Made by a program: the position numbers and the translations under genes | Assembly: GCA_015698045.1 (NCBI GenBank) | Contig: BLAL01000259.1 | Span: forward strand, 372,001 to 436,000 | Reading direction: 5' to 3' | From: Rhizophagus clarus | Lineage: Eukaryota > Glomeromycota > Glomeromycetes > Glomerales > Glomeraceae | DNA length: 64,000 bases | The notes under the pieces: generated by a model | Database searches by the model: none | Told to the model about the DNA's origin: nothing | What the model saw: the letters and a program-made list of their open reading frames with translations, nothing else | In this document: one piece after another, positions 1 through 10,770 of the stretch | Layout: each line of letters starts with the position of its first letter | Numbering within the stretch: the stretch's first letter is position 1

Positions 1-1599
1 ATAGTGAAACCATTAAGCAGGTATGAAAATGTCATATACACATATTTTTCATATTTTTTTGGACTTTACCATATTCGTAAAGTTTACTGGTTCTGTAGGA
101 GGAATTGGTTATGTACTTTCTTTACAATAGGATATAGTTTGAGTCTTTCTTTGTTAGACTGTGGTATTACTTAAGAGAGTTAGAATGTATTCTCAAATGC
201 TATGTTCAAATTGCTGAATATATTTGAGCTTTCTTTTGTAATATTTGCTTAGCCTGGAGGAAAATGTTATGAAATAGGGCTGGATATTTTATGACATTTT
301 CTGCTGCCAATTACTTTATCCGGGGTGGTGTCAGTCGTAACAGCCAGCATTTTTTTTTATAATATTATGGTTTTAAGAATTAACACTTTCAAATTTAAAG
401 AGCTAATGTTAAAAATATTATCATTTTTATTTTTTCTCAAAATCCCAGAGATTACCTGCTTTAACCATTATCCCAAGGTTATATATTAAATTTAAATTTT
501 AAATATATTTTATAAAGAGTATATTATATTAATCATGATTGTTTTTTTTTATATTTTTTTAAATTTAATATAAAATTGTTTTTGTGATGTAATTTATGAA
601 ATTACTATAATGTAATTATGATATCAAATAAATATTATAATACTTTAGCAATGTTAATTTGATATTAATATGATATTTCTATGATATAGTTACGATGTTA
701 AATAAATGTAAAAACATTTTTGTAATATTAATTTGATGTTAATATGATATCACTACAATATGGTTACAATATCTAATATATGTTATAATACTTTGCAATG
801 TTAATTTGATGTTAATATGTTATCTTTACGATATAGTTACAATATCAAATAAATGTTATAATACTTTGGCAATGTTAATTTGATGACAATATATTATCTT
901 TACAATATAGTTACGATATCGAATAAATGTTATAATACTTTAGAAATGTTAATTCGATATTAATATGTTATCTTTACGATATAGTTATGATATCAAATAA
1001 ATGTTATAATACTTTGGTAATATTAATTCGATGTTAATATAATATTGCTATGATATAGTTATGATATCAAATAAATATCATAATACTTTAGCAATATTAA
1101 TTCGATATTAATATGATATTGCTATGATACAGTTACAATGTCAAATAAATGTCATATAGTGATCGCAAAGATATCGTACTAATCAATAATGAATAGATAT
1201 AGTTACAACTAACTTAACGACAATGATTCAACTTTTTACTATGATATCGTGATAATATCATAACAATATCATTATGATATCAAATTGATATCGATAAATA
1301 ACCCCAAGTTTCAGTAAAGTTGATGTAAATAAATATCAAAATCTTATTAATAGTATGCCACGTTGAATTGTTCAGTTATAGAAAGTAAAGGTTGTCCAAC
1401 AAAGTATTGATAAAATGTTAATGTCTTAATCTTTCGAATAAAAAAATATTTTTTAAATTTGGTATAATAATTATCAAGTAATTTAAATTTAAAAATGCAC
1501 AATAAAATTGACCAGTGTCATGTGATTAGAAACTTTTTCCAGGTACTGTGCCTAATGACTATTAAGTTATTGTAAAGACAAGTAATAATCCAGTGTTAT
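1..1599. other. AT-rich sequence without a gene
   Basis: No open frame here looks like a protein. The stretch is AT-rich with long T and A runs and holds the 75-bp tandem repeat listed separately. The last part, just before 1600, may still contain unreadable 5' sequence of the decayed integrase gene that follows. Confidence 0.6.
600..1165. repeat. 75-bp tandem repeat, about 7 copies
   Basis: A diverged tandem repeat with a period of about 75 bp. The landmark 'actttagcaatgttaattt' or a variant recurs near 633, 715, 790, 863, 940, 1012 and 1083. Each unit also carries a form of 'gatatagttacgatatcaaa'. The units are rich in the short palindromes GATATC and ATAT. I see no coding potential. Confidence 0.8.
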
Positions 1600-3617
1600 T
1601 GGTTAAGAACATGTATAAGGTTTTGTGTTAAACTCATGCTAAAGTTATACAACATGAAGGACAAAAACAAACATGAAAATCGATTAATAATAGGTAGGGT
1701 TGGATAAGACAAGACATTGTGGAAAATTTTGTTAATAATTGCACAATATATGTGGTGTAAAAAAATAAAAACCATTATTTCATTCTTTAGCAGCAAAACC
1801 AATTATTGCAAGAAACATTTTATCTTATGTGCAGGTAATTTTTTTTTTTTGTAATTGGAATAATGGTAGTTACATTAATAATTTATGGAAATGTTAGATG
1901 GATTACCAGTATTCATTCTTCTTTTTATAGTATTTAATTTTGATTTTTCTATTAATTTTTTAGATTGATCTTATCAATTTATCATTTGATGCTGATGAGA
2001 AATTAAAATACATATGCTATATGTGAAACCATTTTACAAGATTTTTATGAGCCAAAGCCCTTATATCAAAAAGCTCAGTTGTAGTTGTTGCCTATTTTTT
2101 TAATCTTTTTCAGTTTATAGGCTCTTCCTTAACTATATTACAATCAGATAATGGAAAGGAGTTTTGTGCAGAAGTCACTAAAGAATTAATTGAGATGTGG
2201 CCATCTGAGAAAATTATAAATGGGCATCTTTGACATTCACAATCTCAAGGTCTAGTTAAACATGCAAATGGGATTTTACAGCAAAAGCTGGGCAAATGGA
2301 AAAAGCAAACTGGCTGGAGTGACTGGTCTTTTGGCCTTAGATTTGTCATATTAGCAATGAACAATTTGTGATATTGATCCCATAAAAAAACTCCATATGA
2401 ACTTGTTTATAGAGATAAACTGCATGGTAATTGCACATTAATTGATGATTTATTTAAAAAAAAAGTTTATGATGAAGAAACCATTCCTGATACTATACAA
2501 ATATCTGATAATTATGAAAATTTGTATGAAGTTATTGTCTTTGGACAAGGTAAAGATTTATTATTACTTTTATAATATTTCTTAATGAATTTCATTTAAT
2601 ATTTTTATTTTTTTAGATTCTTCTGCACCATTTACATTAACTTTTGCAATTGAACAAAGGAAAGGTATTTAAATTAATGTTAAACTAATTTTTATTTTAA
2701 ATATTTTATTTCCGATATTATTAACTTTGCCAATTATTATAATTAAGTAAGATAAAAGTATTCTTATTTTAACTTACTAACCTTAACATTTTTATTTTTT
2801 AGATTCTTCTTCATCTTCATCAACATCCCCAATACAATCAAATATTACAATTGAACAAGAACAATGTATGTTTTTTATCTTATTTTTTAGCTGATTTTTT
2901 ATTTTTTATTTTAATTTGTATTAATTACAAATAAAATTTTATTTAGATCTTCACCACCCTATTTCTATTGATCCTGTTATTATTGATATTGCAAATAAAA
3001 TTAGAATGCCATCACATATTCCTATTGATCGCGTCCTTACTGATATTTCAAATAAAATTACAATACCATCACACAAAGCTACAGTCACAGGTCATGAAGT
3101 TTTAAGAAAAGCTACTTGTCAAGATCTACAGATTTACACTGATAAAATGGTGAATCAAATGAGAAAGAAAAACAAACAAATAGTTGAATACCAGGTTGAA
3201 GATCTAGTAAGGGTAGCTATTCCTAGAATTGATAGGTTTAGTACTGATCGTTCTACTGTCCCATGCAAAATTATAAAAAAAATAGGACAAATATCAGGTT
3301 GGTTTGAAGCTTGGAATAATTGAGATTTGTTATTCTGCTGGTGAGTTGGAATACTTGGTACAGCAGCTTTTCCTGAATTAAATAGTATTCCTTCCAATAA
3401 AATATCCATAAGGGAAGCTGCACGTCTTCAAAGTGTTAGGTCAGTATCAGGAGGATTGTGTAATTGCAAAACTGAATGCAATAATAATAAATGTCATTGT
3501 AAAAAGATGGGTGAAAGATGTGGAAGCAGATGCCATAGTGGACATTCATGTCAAAACAAAAATTTTAGAATAGAAAATACCAATACATTCATTCACAAAT
3601 CAAAAGCAAAAGATTAA
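1600..3617 (+). pseudogene. Decayed intron-containing integrase (KRBA2/Ginger-like) with Cys-rich tail
   Basis: Translated pieces give a DDE integrase in the right order. A zinc-binding N-terminal part comes first (pieces THAKVIQHEG, then NNCTICG near 1735), then the catalytic core (LQSDNGKEF near 2140; SQGLVKHANG near 2245), then a linker and a Cys-rich tail (CNCKTEC, CHCKKMGERC, SRCHSGHSC) ending at 3617. Four intron-like gaps with GT..AG ends fit the reading: 1835-1963, 2550-2616, 2665-2802 and 2876-2946. Several stops (near 2010, 2233 and 2370) and a frameshift near 3300 break the frame. The expected catalytic glutamate after GLV is lysine, so the core is dead as well. Vertebrate genes annotated as KRAB-A domain-containing 2 and Ginger-type transposons share this integrase type; the subfamily is my inference. 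Terminal repeats were not found. Confidence 0.7.
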
Positions 3618-4023
3618 ACTGGCATTTGAATAAAACAAAGAAATCAAAAAATAAATTTTGCAACTTATCATCAATTAACTTTATTTTGATTATTAATCAT
3701 TAACTGTTAAATAAAGTATGACGCATTTTTTTTTTTAAAATATTAAAATTAAAAGAACATTTTATTTAAATTCATTTAACACTCTTCTACATAAAGAATT
3801 TTATTTTAACACACAGATAATCTTTTGTTGGGCGTTTATTACAAAAGTAGTTATTTTTATGTCAATCATTTGTCAATCATTTTATCAATTTATCAAATTT
3901 ATTAATTCGAATATATGTACATCATTTCTTAATTTGATATTTTACCCATATGCAGAATTGCCGCGAAATTAAAAAAAATTTCCTTTTTGGTAAAAAAAGG
4001 TCCATCAAATCTTATATATATGT

Positions 4024-4102
4024 TATGTACATGTACATGTACATGTACAGTACATTAACATTAACATTAACATGTACTGTACAGTACATGTACATGTACA
4101 TA
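4024..4102. repeat. Imperfect palindrome of TGTACA/ACATGT repeats
   Basis: The left arm is a run of 'catgta' units ending in 'cagtacat'. The centre is three copies of 'taacat'. The right arm is 'catgtactgtacagtacatg' followed by more 'catgta' units. Both arms are self-complementary and can also pair with each other, so this can form a cruciform. No function can be read from it. Confidence 0.7.
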
Positions 4103-4499
4103 GACAGTCAATCATAATGGAAACTTTTTGTGCTGAATTTAACTGTGCTACTAAAGATGAATGTTGATTTGATAGATCATGAATAAATCACATTTTTTAA
4201 TGTTATGTCAATCAATTTTTGCTCTTGCACAAAACAAAATTTAATATTTTGACAATATTATTATTTACAATTAAAAACTAATTTATTTAATAAATAACTA
4301 CTAAATTTGTTATGCACAGGTAAAACAGTTCAACCAACATGATTGGAGTAAATTTTTCAATTCATACTATTAATATGTAAAATAAGGTGACTGGATGCCG
4401 ATTTGTCATCATTAGACAGTATGGTAGCGCAGCAGATATATATGAACAAACCTGCCCGCAGGGCTGTCCTTAAAAAAAGAAAAATTTGCAAGAATTGCG

Positions 4500-5290
4500 A
4501 ATTTTTCTTAATTTGATAATAAAAAAAACGATTTTAATTATCATTTTTTAATAATTAATAATAATAATAATAAAAAACGATTTTAATTATCATTTTTAAT
4601 AATCGTTTTTAATAATAATAATAATAAACGATTTTAATTATAATAAAAAAAGTTAATAAAAACATCGTAAAAACATTTTTTGTCAATCTAATGAAAAATG
4701 TTATTTAATAATTTAAAAAAAAACATTTTCTAAATCTGACAATCATTTTTTTTTTTATAATTAAAAACAATTAAGAAAATCATTTTTTTTTTATTATTAA
4801 AAATGATTAAAGAAAATCGTTTTTTTTTATTATTAAAAACAATTAAGAAAATCAGTTTTTTTTTTTTTAATTAAAAACGATTAAGAAAATCATTTTTTTA
4901 TTATTAAAAACGATTAAAGAAAATCGTTTTTTTTATTATTAAAAACAATTAAAGAAAATCGTTTTTTTTTATTATTAAAAACGATTAAAGAGAATCGTTT
5001 TTTTTTATTATTAAAAACGATTAAAGAAAATCTTTTTTTTTTATTATTAAAAACGATTAAAGAAAATCTTTTTTTTTTATTATTAAAAACGATTAAGAAA
5101 ATCGTTTTTTTTTTATTATTAAAAACGATTAAGAAAATTGTTTTTTTTATTATTAAAAACTATTATTAAAAACGATTATTAAAATCGTTTTTTTTATTTA
5201 TTAAAACGATTAAAAAGATCGTTTTTATTATTTTTTTTTTATTAAAACAATTTAAAAATCGTTTTGTTTTATTATTAAAAATATCGGTTT
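4500..5290. repeat. Hairpin satellite, AAAACGATT..AATCGTTTT units
   Basis: More than a dozen units, each about 45-50 bp, of the form aaaacgatt-aaaga-aaatcgtttt followed by a T-run and 'attatta'. The two half-sites are reverse complements, so each unit is a small perfect or near-perfect hairpin. Variation is mostly CGATT to CAATT and changes in T-run length. It resembles in design, but not in sequence, the larger array at 7381-10340. Confidence 0.8.
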
Positions 5291-5310
5291 TTTTATTAGT
5301 TTTATGTAAA

Positions 5311-5505
5311 AAAAAAAGACGCCGAAACTATCAGTTCCAGCGTTTTTATATGTAAAATTGAAAAAAAAATGCTGGAACCGTCATTTCCGGCATTTTTATA
5401 TACAGAATTGAAAAAAAAATGCTGGAACCGTCATTTCCGGCGTTTTTATATACAGAATTGAAAAAAAAATGCTGAAACTAATAGCTCCAGCGTTTTTGAT
5501 ATAAC
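5311..5505. repeat. 66-bp tandem repeat with inverted core, 3 copies
   Basis: Three units of about 66 bp, each with 'aaatgctggaac..gtcatttccggcgttttta' or a variant, followed by 'tatacagaattgaaaaaa'. Each unit has an internal inverted repeat (gctggaac / gttccagc type). It is distinctly more GC-rich than its surroundings. Confidence 0.75.
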
Positions 5506-5519
5506 ATTGTAAAATTGCA

Positions 5520-5636
5520 GGTTGGTTCGGGTCAGTTCGGGTACCTAGGTGGGTTATGAATTTGATGACCCGACATAAATATCATGGGTCGGGTTAAGTC
5601 AATTACCCGACCCAACTCGACCCGTTTAGAGCTCTA
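5520..5636. repeat. GC-richer inverted repeat patch (GGGTCGGGT / ACCCGACCC)
   Basis: Direct and inverted copies of 'gggtcgggt' and 'acccgaccc' stand in AT-rich DNA. The right edge reads 'cccgtttagagctcta', which resembles an hAT end (TAGAG...). I could not find a matching left end or target duplication, so this may be half of a degraded non-autonomous element. Confidence 0.4.
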
Positions 5637-5875
5637 ATTATAATAATTTTATTATTTTTTTATTGCTTTTATTTTTATTTTTTTTTGTAAAATGTAAAAA
5701 TTAAATTTCGTACTGTTTTTTTTTCTTTTGAAAAAATGTAGATCTTTTTTTTTCATTATTTATTAGATCATCACGGATAATCTATTTTTTTTCACCTTAA
5801 AATTTTAAAAAAAAAAAATTTTCTGCTCATAAAAATTTTTACTCGTACTTTTTCTTGATATTTTTTTTTTATACA

Positions 5876-7043
5876 ATGACTTCCACTCTAACAGTAATTG
5901 GTCTTATTACTCGTTTAAAAATATCTGATAAAACTTTGTTTGGGAAAGCAATTTACCGAGAAAAAGTTTCATCCCAAAATTACACTTTTGGAATAAAACA
6001 ATTTACAAATGCTCAAAATGAGTACAATGAAGCATTTATTGAAGGAGATCTTGTTCTTCTTGGTGGAAAGTTTACGTTGGATGGTGAAAAATTAATGGTA
6101 AGAACTTGTTAAAAGTCAGTGTTTTAGTGATATAGCGTATGTTAATAGTAATTTTTTTTTTATATATTTGTTTAAATAGTTAGCTGTAGAGATGGCCTGC
6201 ATTTTAGAGCTCAAAATAGATTCAAACGGTCAACATTTGGAGTGGGATCCCGCAACAATCCCCTCCACTAAACCCTTTGTGCATATTTGTACCACACCAT
6301 ATAACTCATTGACATCATTCGAAGGGATGAACTTTATAAAAACTCGATCTTCAATTTTTTCATCTTTTCACAAAGATGCTCGTTCTGTTAACTTTGAAAT
6401 TGGCTACTCTAAAAGCTCTAAATGGTTTGAATCCATTAAAGATAAGTGGACCAAATACACCAATTTTTACATTGGAGGGTTTTTAGAAGCTGTTTATTCA
6501 TCTAATGAAAAAAATACTGAAACAACTTATGCGCAAATTGACGCAAAAATCATTGATTATGACATCAAATCTACTCAACAAAATGCCTCAACTTCTAGTC
6601 CACAATCTACATCTACAAAATCAATTAACAATGCATTCACAAAAAGAAGATCTCAATCCTTAACTAATTCACCGATAAAACCATTCACTACATCCAAATA
6701 TAAAGGTCCTTTTGTATTATCAACACAAAAACCAGGTGATGTTAGTACCGATTCAGTAATCACAATAGATGATGTCGAAAACGATGATTACCCTGAAGAT
6801 TCACAAATGGATTCAGTTGCAATAGATAATTATTTGGATAATGAATCAACGTTACAATCACATAACTCAATTTCCGGTTTACCGAAACGTACTACTAGAT
6901 CAAAAAACATTTATCTGATCTGTGTAAAGACGATAAAACAGATGATCAAGATGACGATGACGATCAACAAGAGGAACCAAATGATAAACGAAAACAACTT
7001 TATAAGAAGCAAAAACGTGCTTATAATAAGAAATAAACTATAG
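5876..7043 (+). CDS. Unrecognised two-exon protein, possible OB-fold-like N-terminus
   Basis: Exon 1 (5876-6097) and exon 2 (6180-7043) are joined by a clean 82-nt intron (GTAAGA..AATAG) that keeps the frame, giving 361 residues. I chose the ATG at 5876; an ATG at 5855 in the same frame would only add a hydrophobic MIFFFYT. Residues 1-190 look globular and beta-rich (EGDLVLLGGKFTLDGEKLM, then LAVEMACILEL), which vaguely recalls an OB fold; this is a guess. After that comes a Ser/Thr-rich low-complexity linker and an acidic patch. From about 6908 the annotated frame becomes unconvincing. Another frame reads an acidic-then-basic tail (QDDDDDQQEEPNDKRKQLYK) ending near 7036, so a one-base loss in the A run near 6905 is likely. 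The function is unknown. The Helitron gene lies 3.7 kb downstream on the same strand, but a link is unproven. Confidence 0.6.
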
Positions 7044-7380
7044 TTATATGAAAATACTTCATTATTTCTGCAATTTATTACTAGTAACTTGATATAACAA
7101 GAACGAGAATAGTTTTTTTTGAACATTTTTAAATGTATACAAATATATATAAATAAAGTTTCACATTTATATGAAATATAAAAATTTTCAATTTTGCCAT
7201 TTTTTTTTCTGAAGTCATAAGTGGACAGATTTTTCTTTTGTTCCAGACGTCCCAGACAGTCCGAGTGTCCTAAAAATAAAGATGTATCTGCAATTAATCT
7301 TCCAAATCCGCAATATTGCGATTTTATTGCAGTTAGTAGTCCACAATTTTGCAATTCTGATTTGCTGATATAATTGCGGT
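7044..7380. other. Spacer with no recognisable gene
   Basis: AT-rich 3' flank of the two-exon gene. It has a short patch (7243-7275) containing 'gtcccagacagtcc', which resembles 'atcccagactgtcc' on the far side of the hairpin array near 10412. No open frame looks genuine. Confidence 0.5.
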
Positions 7381-10340
7381 TTGGCGTTTGTTAACGAAAA
7401 AAAAATCATTTCGCAACGGTTTTTAATTGTTTTTAATTATTTTAATAACAAACGTTGTGAACATTTTTTATTTTTAATCTAACGAAAAAAACCATTGCGA
7501 AATGGTTTTTATTTTTTAATTTAACGAAAAAAAACCATTTCGCAACAGGTTTAATTGTTTCAATAAAAAACGTTGGCAAAACGTTTTTTATTTTTAATTT
7601 CAACGGGTTTTAATTGTTTTAATAAAAAACATTGCGAAATGTTTTTATTTTTTTTTATTTAACGAAAAAAAAACCGTTTCGCAACGGTTTTTAATTGTTT
7701 TAATAAAAACGTTGCGAAATGTTTTTATTTTTTTTAATTTAACGAAAAAAACCGTTTCGCAACGGTCTTTAATTATTTTAATAAAAAACGTTGCGAAACA
7801 GTTTTTATTTTTTTAATTTAACCATTTCGCAACGGTCTTTAATTATTTTAATAAAAAACGTTGCAAAATGTTTTTTATTTTTAATCTAACGAGGAAAAAC
7901 CGTTGCGAAATGGTTTTTACTTTTTAATTTAACAAAGAAAAAAACCGTTTTGTAACGGTCTTTAATTGTTTTAACAAAAAACGTTGTGAAACGTTTTTGT
8001 TTTTTTTATTTAACGAAAAAAAAAACCATTTCGCAACGGTTTTTAATTTTTTTTAATTTAACGAAAAAAACCGTTTTGCAACGGTCTTTAATTATTTTAA
8101 TAAAAAACGTTGCGAAACAGATTTTATTTTTTTAATTTAACCGTTTCGCAACGATCTTTAATTATTTTAATAAAAAACGCTGCGAAACGTTTTTTATTTT
8201 TAATCTAACGAGGAAAAACCATTGCGAAATGGTTTTTACTTATTAATTTAACAAAAAAAAAACCGGTTCACAACGGTTTTTAATTGTTTTTAATTATTCT
8301 AATAAAAAACGTTGCGAAATGTTTTTATTTTTTTTAATTTAACGAAAAAACCCGTTTCGCAACGGTCTTTAATTATTTTAATAAAAAACGTTGCGAAACA
8401 GATTTTATTTTTTTAATTTAACCGTTTCGCAACGGTCTTTAATTATTTTAATAAAAAACGTTGTGAAACGTTTTTTATTTTTAATCTAACGAGGAAAAAC
8501 CGTTGTGAAATGGTTTTTACTTTTTAATTTAACAAAAAAAAAACTGTTTCGCAACGGTTTTTAATTGTTTTTAATTATTCTAATAAAAAATGTTGTGAAA
8601 TGTTTTTATTTTTTTTTATTTAACGAAAAAAAACCATTTCGCAACGGTCTTTAATTGTTTTAATAAAAACGTTGCGAAAAGTTTTTATTTTTTTTAATTT
8701 AACGAAAAAAACCGTTTCGCAACGGTTTTAATTATTTTAATAAAAAACGTTGGCAAAATGTTTTTTATTTTTAATTTAACTGTTTCGCAACGGTCTTTAA
8801 TTGTTTTAATAAAAAACGTTGCGAAACGTTTTTTATTTTTAATCTAACGAGGAAAAACTGTTGCGAAATGGTTTTTACTTTTTAATTTAACAAAAAAAAC
8901 CGTTTCGCAACGGTTTTTAATTGTTTTTAATTATTCTAATAAAAACCGTTGCGAAATGGTTTTTACTTTTTAATTTAACAAAAAAAACCGTTTTGCAACG
9001 GTTTTTAATTGTTTTTAATTATTCTAATAAAAAACATTGTGAAACATTTTTATTTTTTTCAATTTAACGAAAAAAAAATCATTTCGTAACGGTCTTTAAT
9101 TATTTTAATAAAAAACATTGTGAAACGTTTTTTATTTTTAATCTAACGAAAAAAACCGTTGCGAAATTGTTTTTATTTTTTAATTTAGCGAAAAAAAACC
9201 GTTTTGCAACAGGTTTAATTGTTTCAATAAAAAACGTTGGCAAAACATTTTTTATTTTTAATTTAACCGTTTCGCAATGGGTTTTAATTGTTTTAATAAA
9301 AAACGTTGCGAAACGTTTTTATTTTTTTTTATTTAATGAAAAAAAAACCGTTTCGCAACGGTTTTTAATTGTTTTAATAAAAATGTTGCGAAACGTTTTT
9401 ATTTTTTTTAATTTAACGAAAGAAACCGTTTCGCAACGGTCTTTAATTATTTTAATAAAAAACGTTGCGAAACAGTTTTTATTTTTTTAATTTAACTGTT
9501 TCACAACGGTCTTTAATTATTTTAATAAAAAACGTTGCGAAACATTTTTTATTTTTAATCTAATGAGAAAAAACCGTTGCGAAATGGTTTTTACTTTTTA
9601 ATTTAACAAAAAAAAAACCATTTCGCAACGGTTTTTAATTGTTTTTAATTATTCTAATAAAAAACGTTGCGAAACATTTTTATTTTTTTTAATTTAACGA
9701 AAAAAAACCGTTTCGTAACGGTCTTTAATTATTTTAATAAAAAACGTTGTAAAACGTTTTTTATTTTTAATCTAACGATGAAAACCCGTTGCGAAATGGT
9801 TTTTACTTATTAATTTAACAAAGAAAAAACCGTTTCATAATGGTCTTTAATTATTTTAATAAAAAACGTTGGCAAACCATTTTTTATTTTTAGTTTAACC
9901 ATTTCGCAACGGGTTTTAATTATTTTAATAAAAAATGTTACGAAACAGTTTTTATTTTTTTAATTTACCCGTTTCGTAACGGTCTTTAATTATTTTAATA
10001 AAAAATGTTGCAAAACGTTTTTATTTTTAATTTAACGAGAAAAAACCGTTGCGAAATGGTTTTTACTTTTTAATTTAACAAATAAAAAAACCGTTTCACA
10101 ACGGTTTTTAATTGTTTCATTAAAAAACGTTACAAAACGTTTTTATTTTTTTTAATTTAATGAGAAAAAACCATTACGAAATGGTTTTTATTTTTTTAAT
10201 TTAACAAAAAAAACCGTTTTGCAACGGTTTTTAATTACGAACCAGTTTTATTTTTTTAATTTAACAAGAAGAAACCGCTGTGAAATGGTTTTTATTTTTT
10301 TAAGTTAACAAAAAAAAAACCATTTCGCAACGATTTTTTT
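7381..10340. repeat. 3-kb satellite of paired tetraloop hairpins, about 38 units
   Basis: The array has a period of about 78 bp. Each unit holds two hairpins in order. The first is accgtt-TCGC-aacggt. About 35 bp later comes aaacgtt-GCGA-aacgttt. Between them are 'ttttaattgttttaat' and 'tttttatttttaatttaacga' spacers. Stems of 6-7 bp enclose loops that are complementary to each other (TCGC and GCGA). Most units keep stem pairing although many carry a TTTCGCA to TTTTGCA or CATTTC type change. Apparent reading frames inside, such as 9167-9490, are only products of the repetition. Confidence 0.9.
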
Positions 10341-10361
10341 CCGTTATTAATATATATAAAT

Positions 10362-10430
10362 GTCCCAAATGTCCTTGGACATAACAAGTCTTGTCCAAGA
10401 ACTTGGACTATCCCAGACTGTCCCATTCAA
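10362..10430. repeat. CTTGGAC/GTCCAAG palindrome cluster
   Basis: Three alternating copies of CTTGGAC and GTCCAAG occur in 45 bp (ccttggac..gtccaag-aa-cttggac). They form two possible hairpins between the satellite and the iteron array upstream of the Helitron gene. This might be a protein-binding region or part of the element end, but I cannot tell which. Confidence 0.55.
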
Positions 10431-10478
10431 CATAGCTGTCACGTATAATTGTCGCATATAGTTAAATTAAATAATTGA

Positions 10479-10645
10479 CACGTAATTTAATTAAAGATCA
10501 TCACGTAATTTAGTTGTAAATCATCACGTAATTTAGTTGTAAATCATCACGTAATTTAACTGAAAATTGGCACGTAATTTAATTGAAAATCATCATGTAA
10601 TTTAATTGAAAAATCAGCATGTAGTTTAATCAAAAATCAACATAT
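10479..10645. repeat. 23-bp iteron-like direct repeats, 8 units, upstream of the Helitron gene
   Basis: Units of the form 'cacgtaatttaattgaaaat' plus 'cat' start at 10479, 10502, 10525, 10548, 10571, 10594, 10618 and 10641. The spacing is 23 bp with one step of 24. The first five keep CACGTAATTT; the last three drift to CATGTA, then CATATA. Regular direct repeats of about two helical turns next to a Rep-type gene resemble plasmid iterons bound by HUH replication proteins. That role here is inference. Confidence 0.85.
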
Positions 10646-10666
10646 ATTCAGTATAACAAATAACAT

Positions 10667-10673
10667 TATAAAT
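10667..10673 (+). promoter_or_regulatory. TATA-like box of the Helitron gene
   Basis: TATAAAT lies 98 bp before the ATG at 10771, between the iteron array and the gene. It is a plausible core promoter element, but such words are common in AT-rich DNA. Confidence 0.4.
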
Positions 10674-10770
10674 ACATGCTTTTTTGTTTCATTGCTACCA
10701 AAATAATTTTTTAAAGCATATCTTAAAAAACTTTTTTTAAATCACACCTTAAATTCAATTATTCATTATT

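Larger units (their letters stand above)
3618..5854. other. Non-coding stretch with several palindromic repeats
   Basis: No gene was recognised. The stretch contains the ACATGT palindrome cluster (4024-4102), a hairpin satellite (4500-5290), a 66-bp tandem repeat (5311-5505) and a GC-richer inverted patch (5520-5636), each described separately. The remainder is AT-rich with homopolymer runs. Confidence 0.6.

Noticed and set aside
4460-4490. CAGGGCTGTCC, resembling an hAT terminus
   Set aside because: No matching inverted end (GGACAGCCCTG) or 8-bp duplication was found in the window.
9167-9490. Repetitive 107-codon frame
   Set aside because: It only reflects the periodicity of the hairpin satellite.
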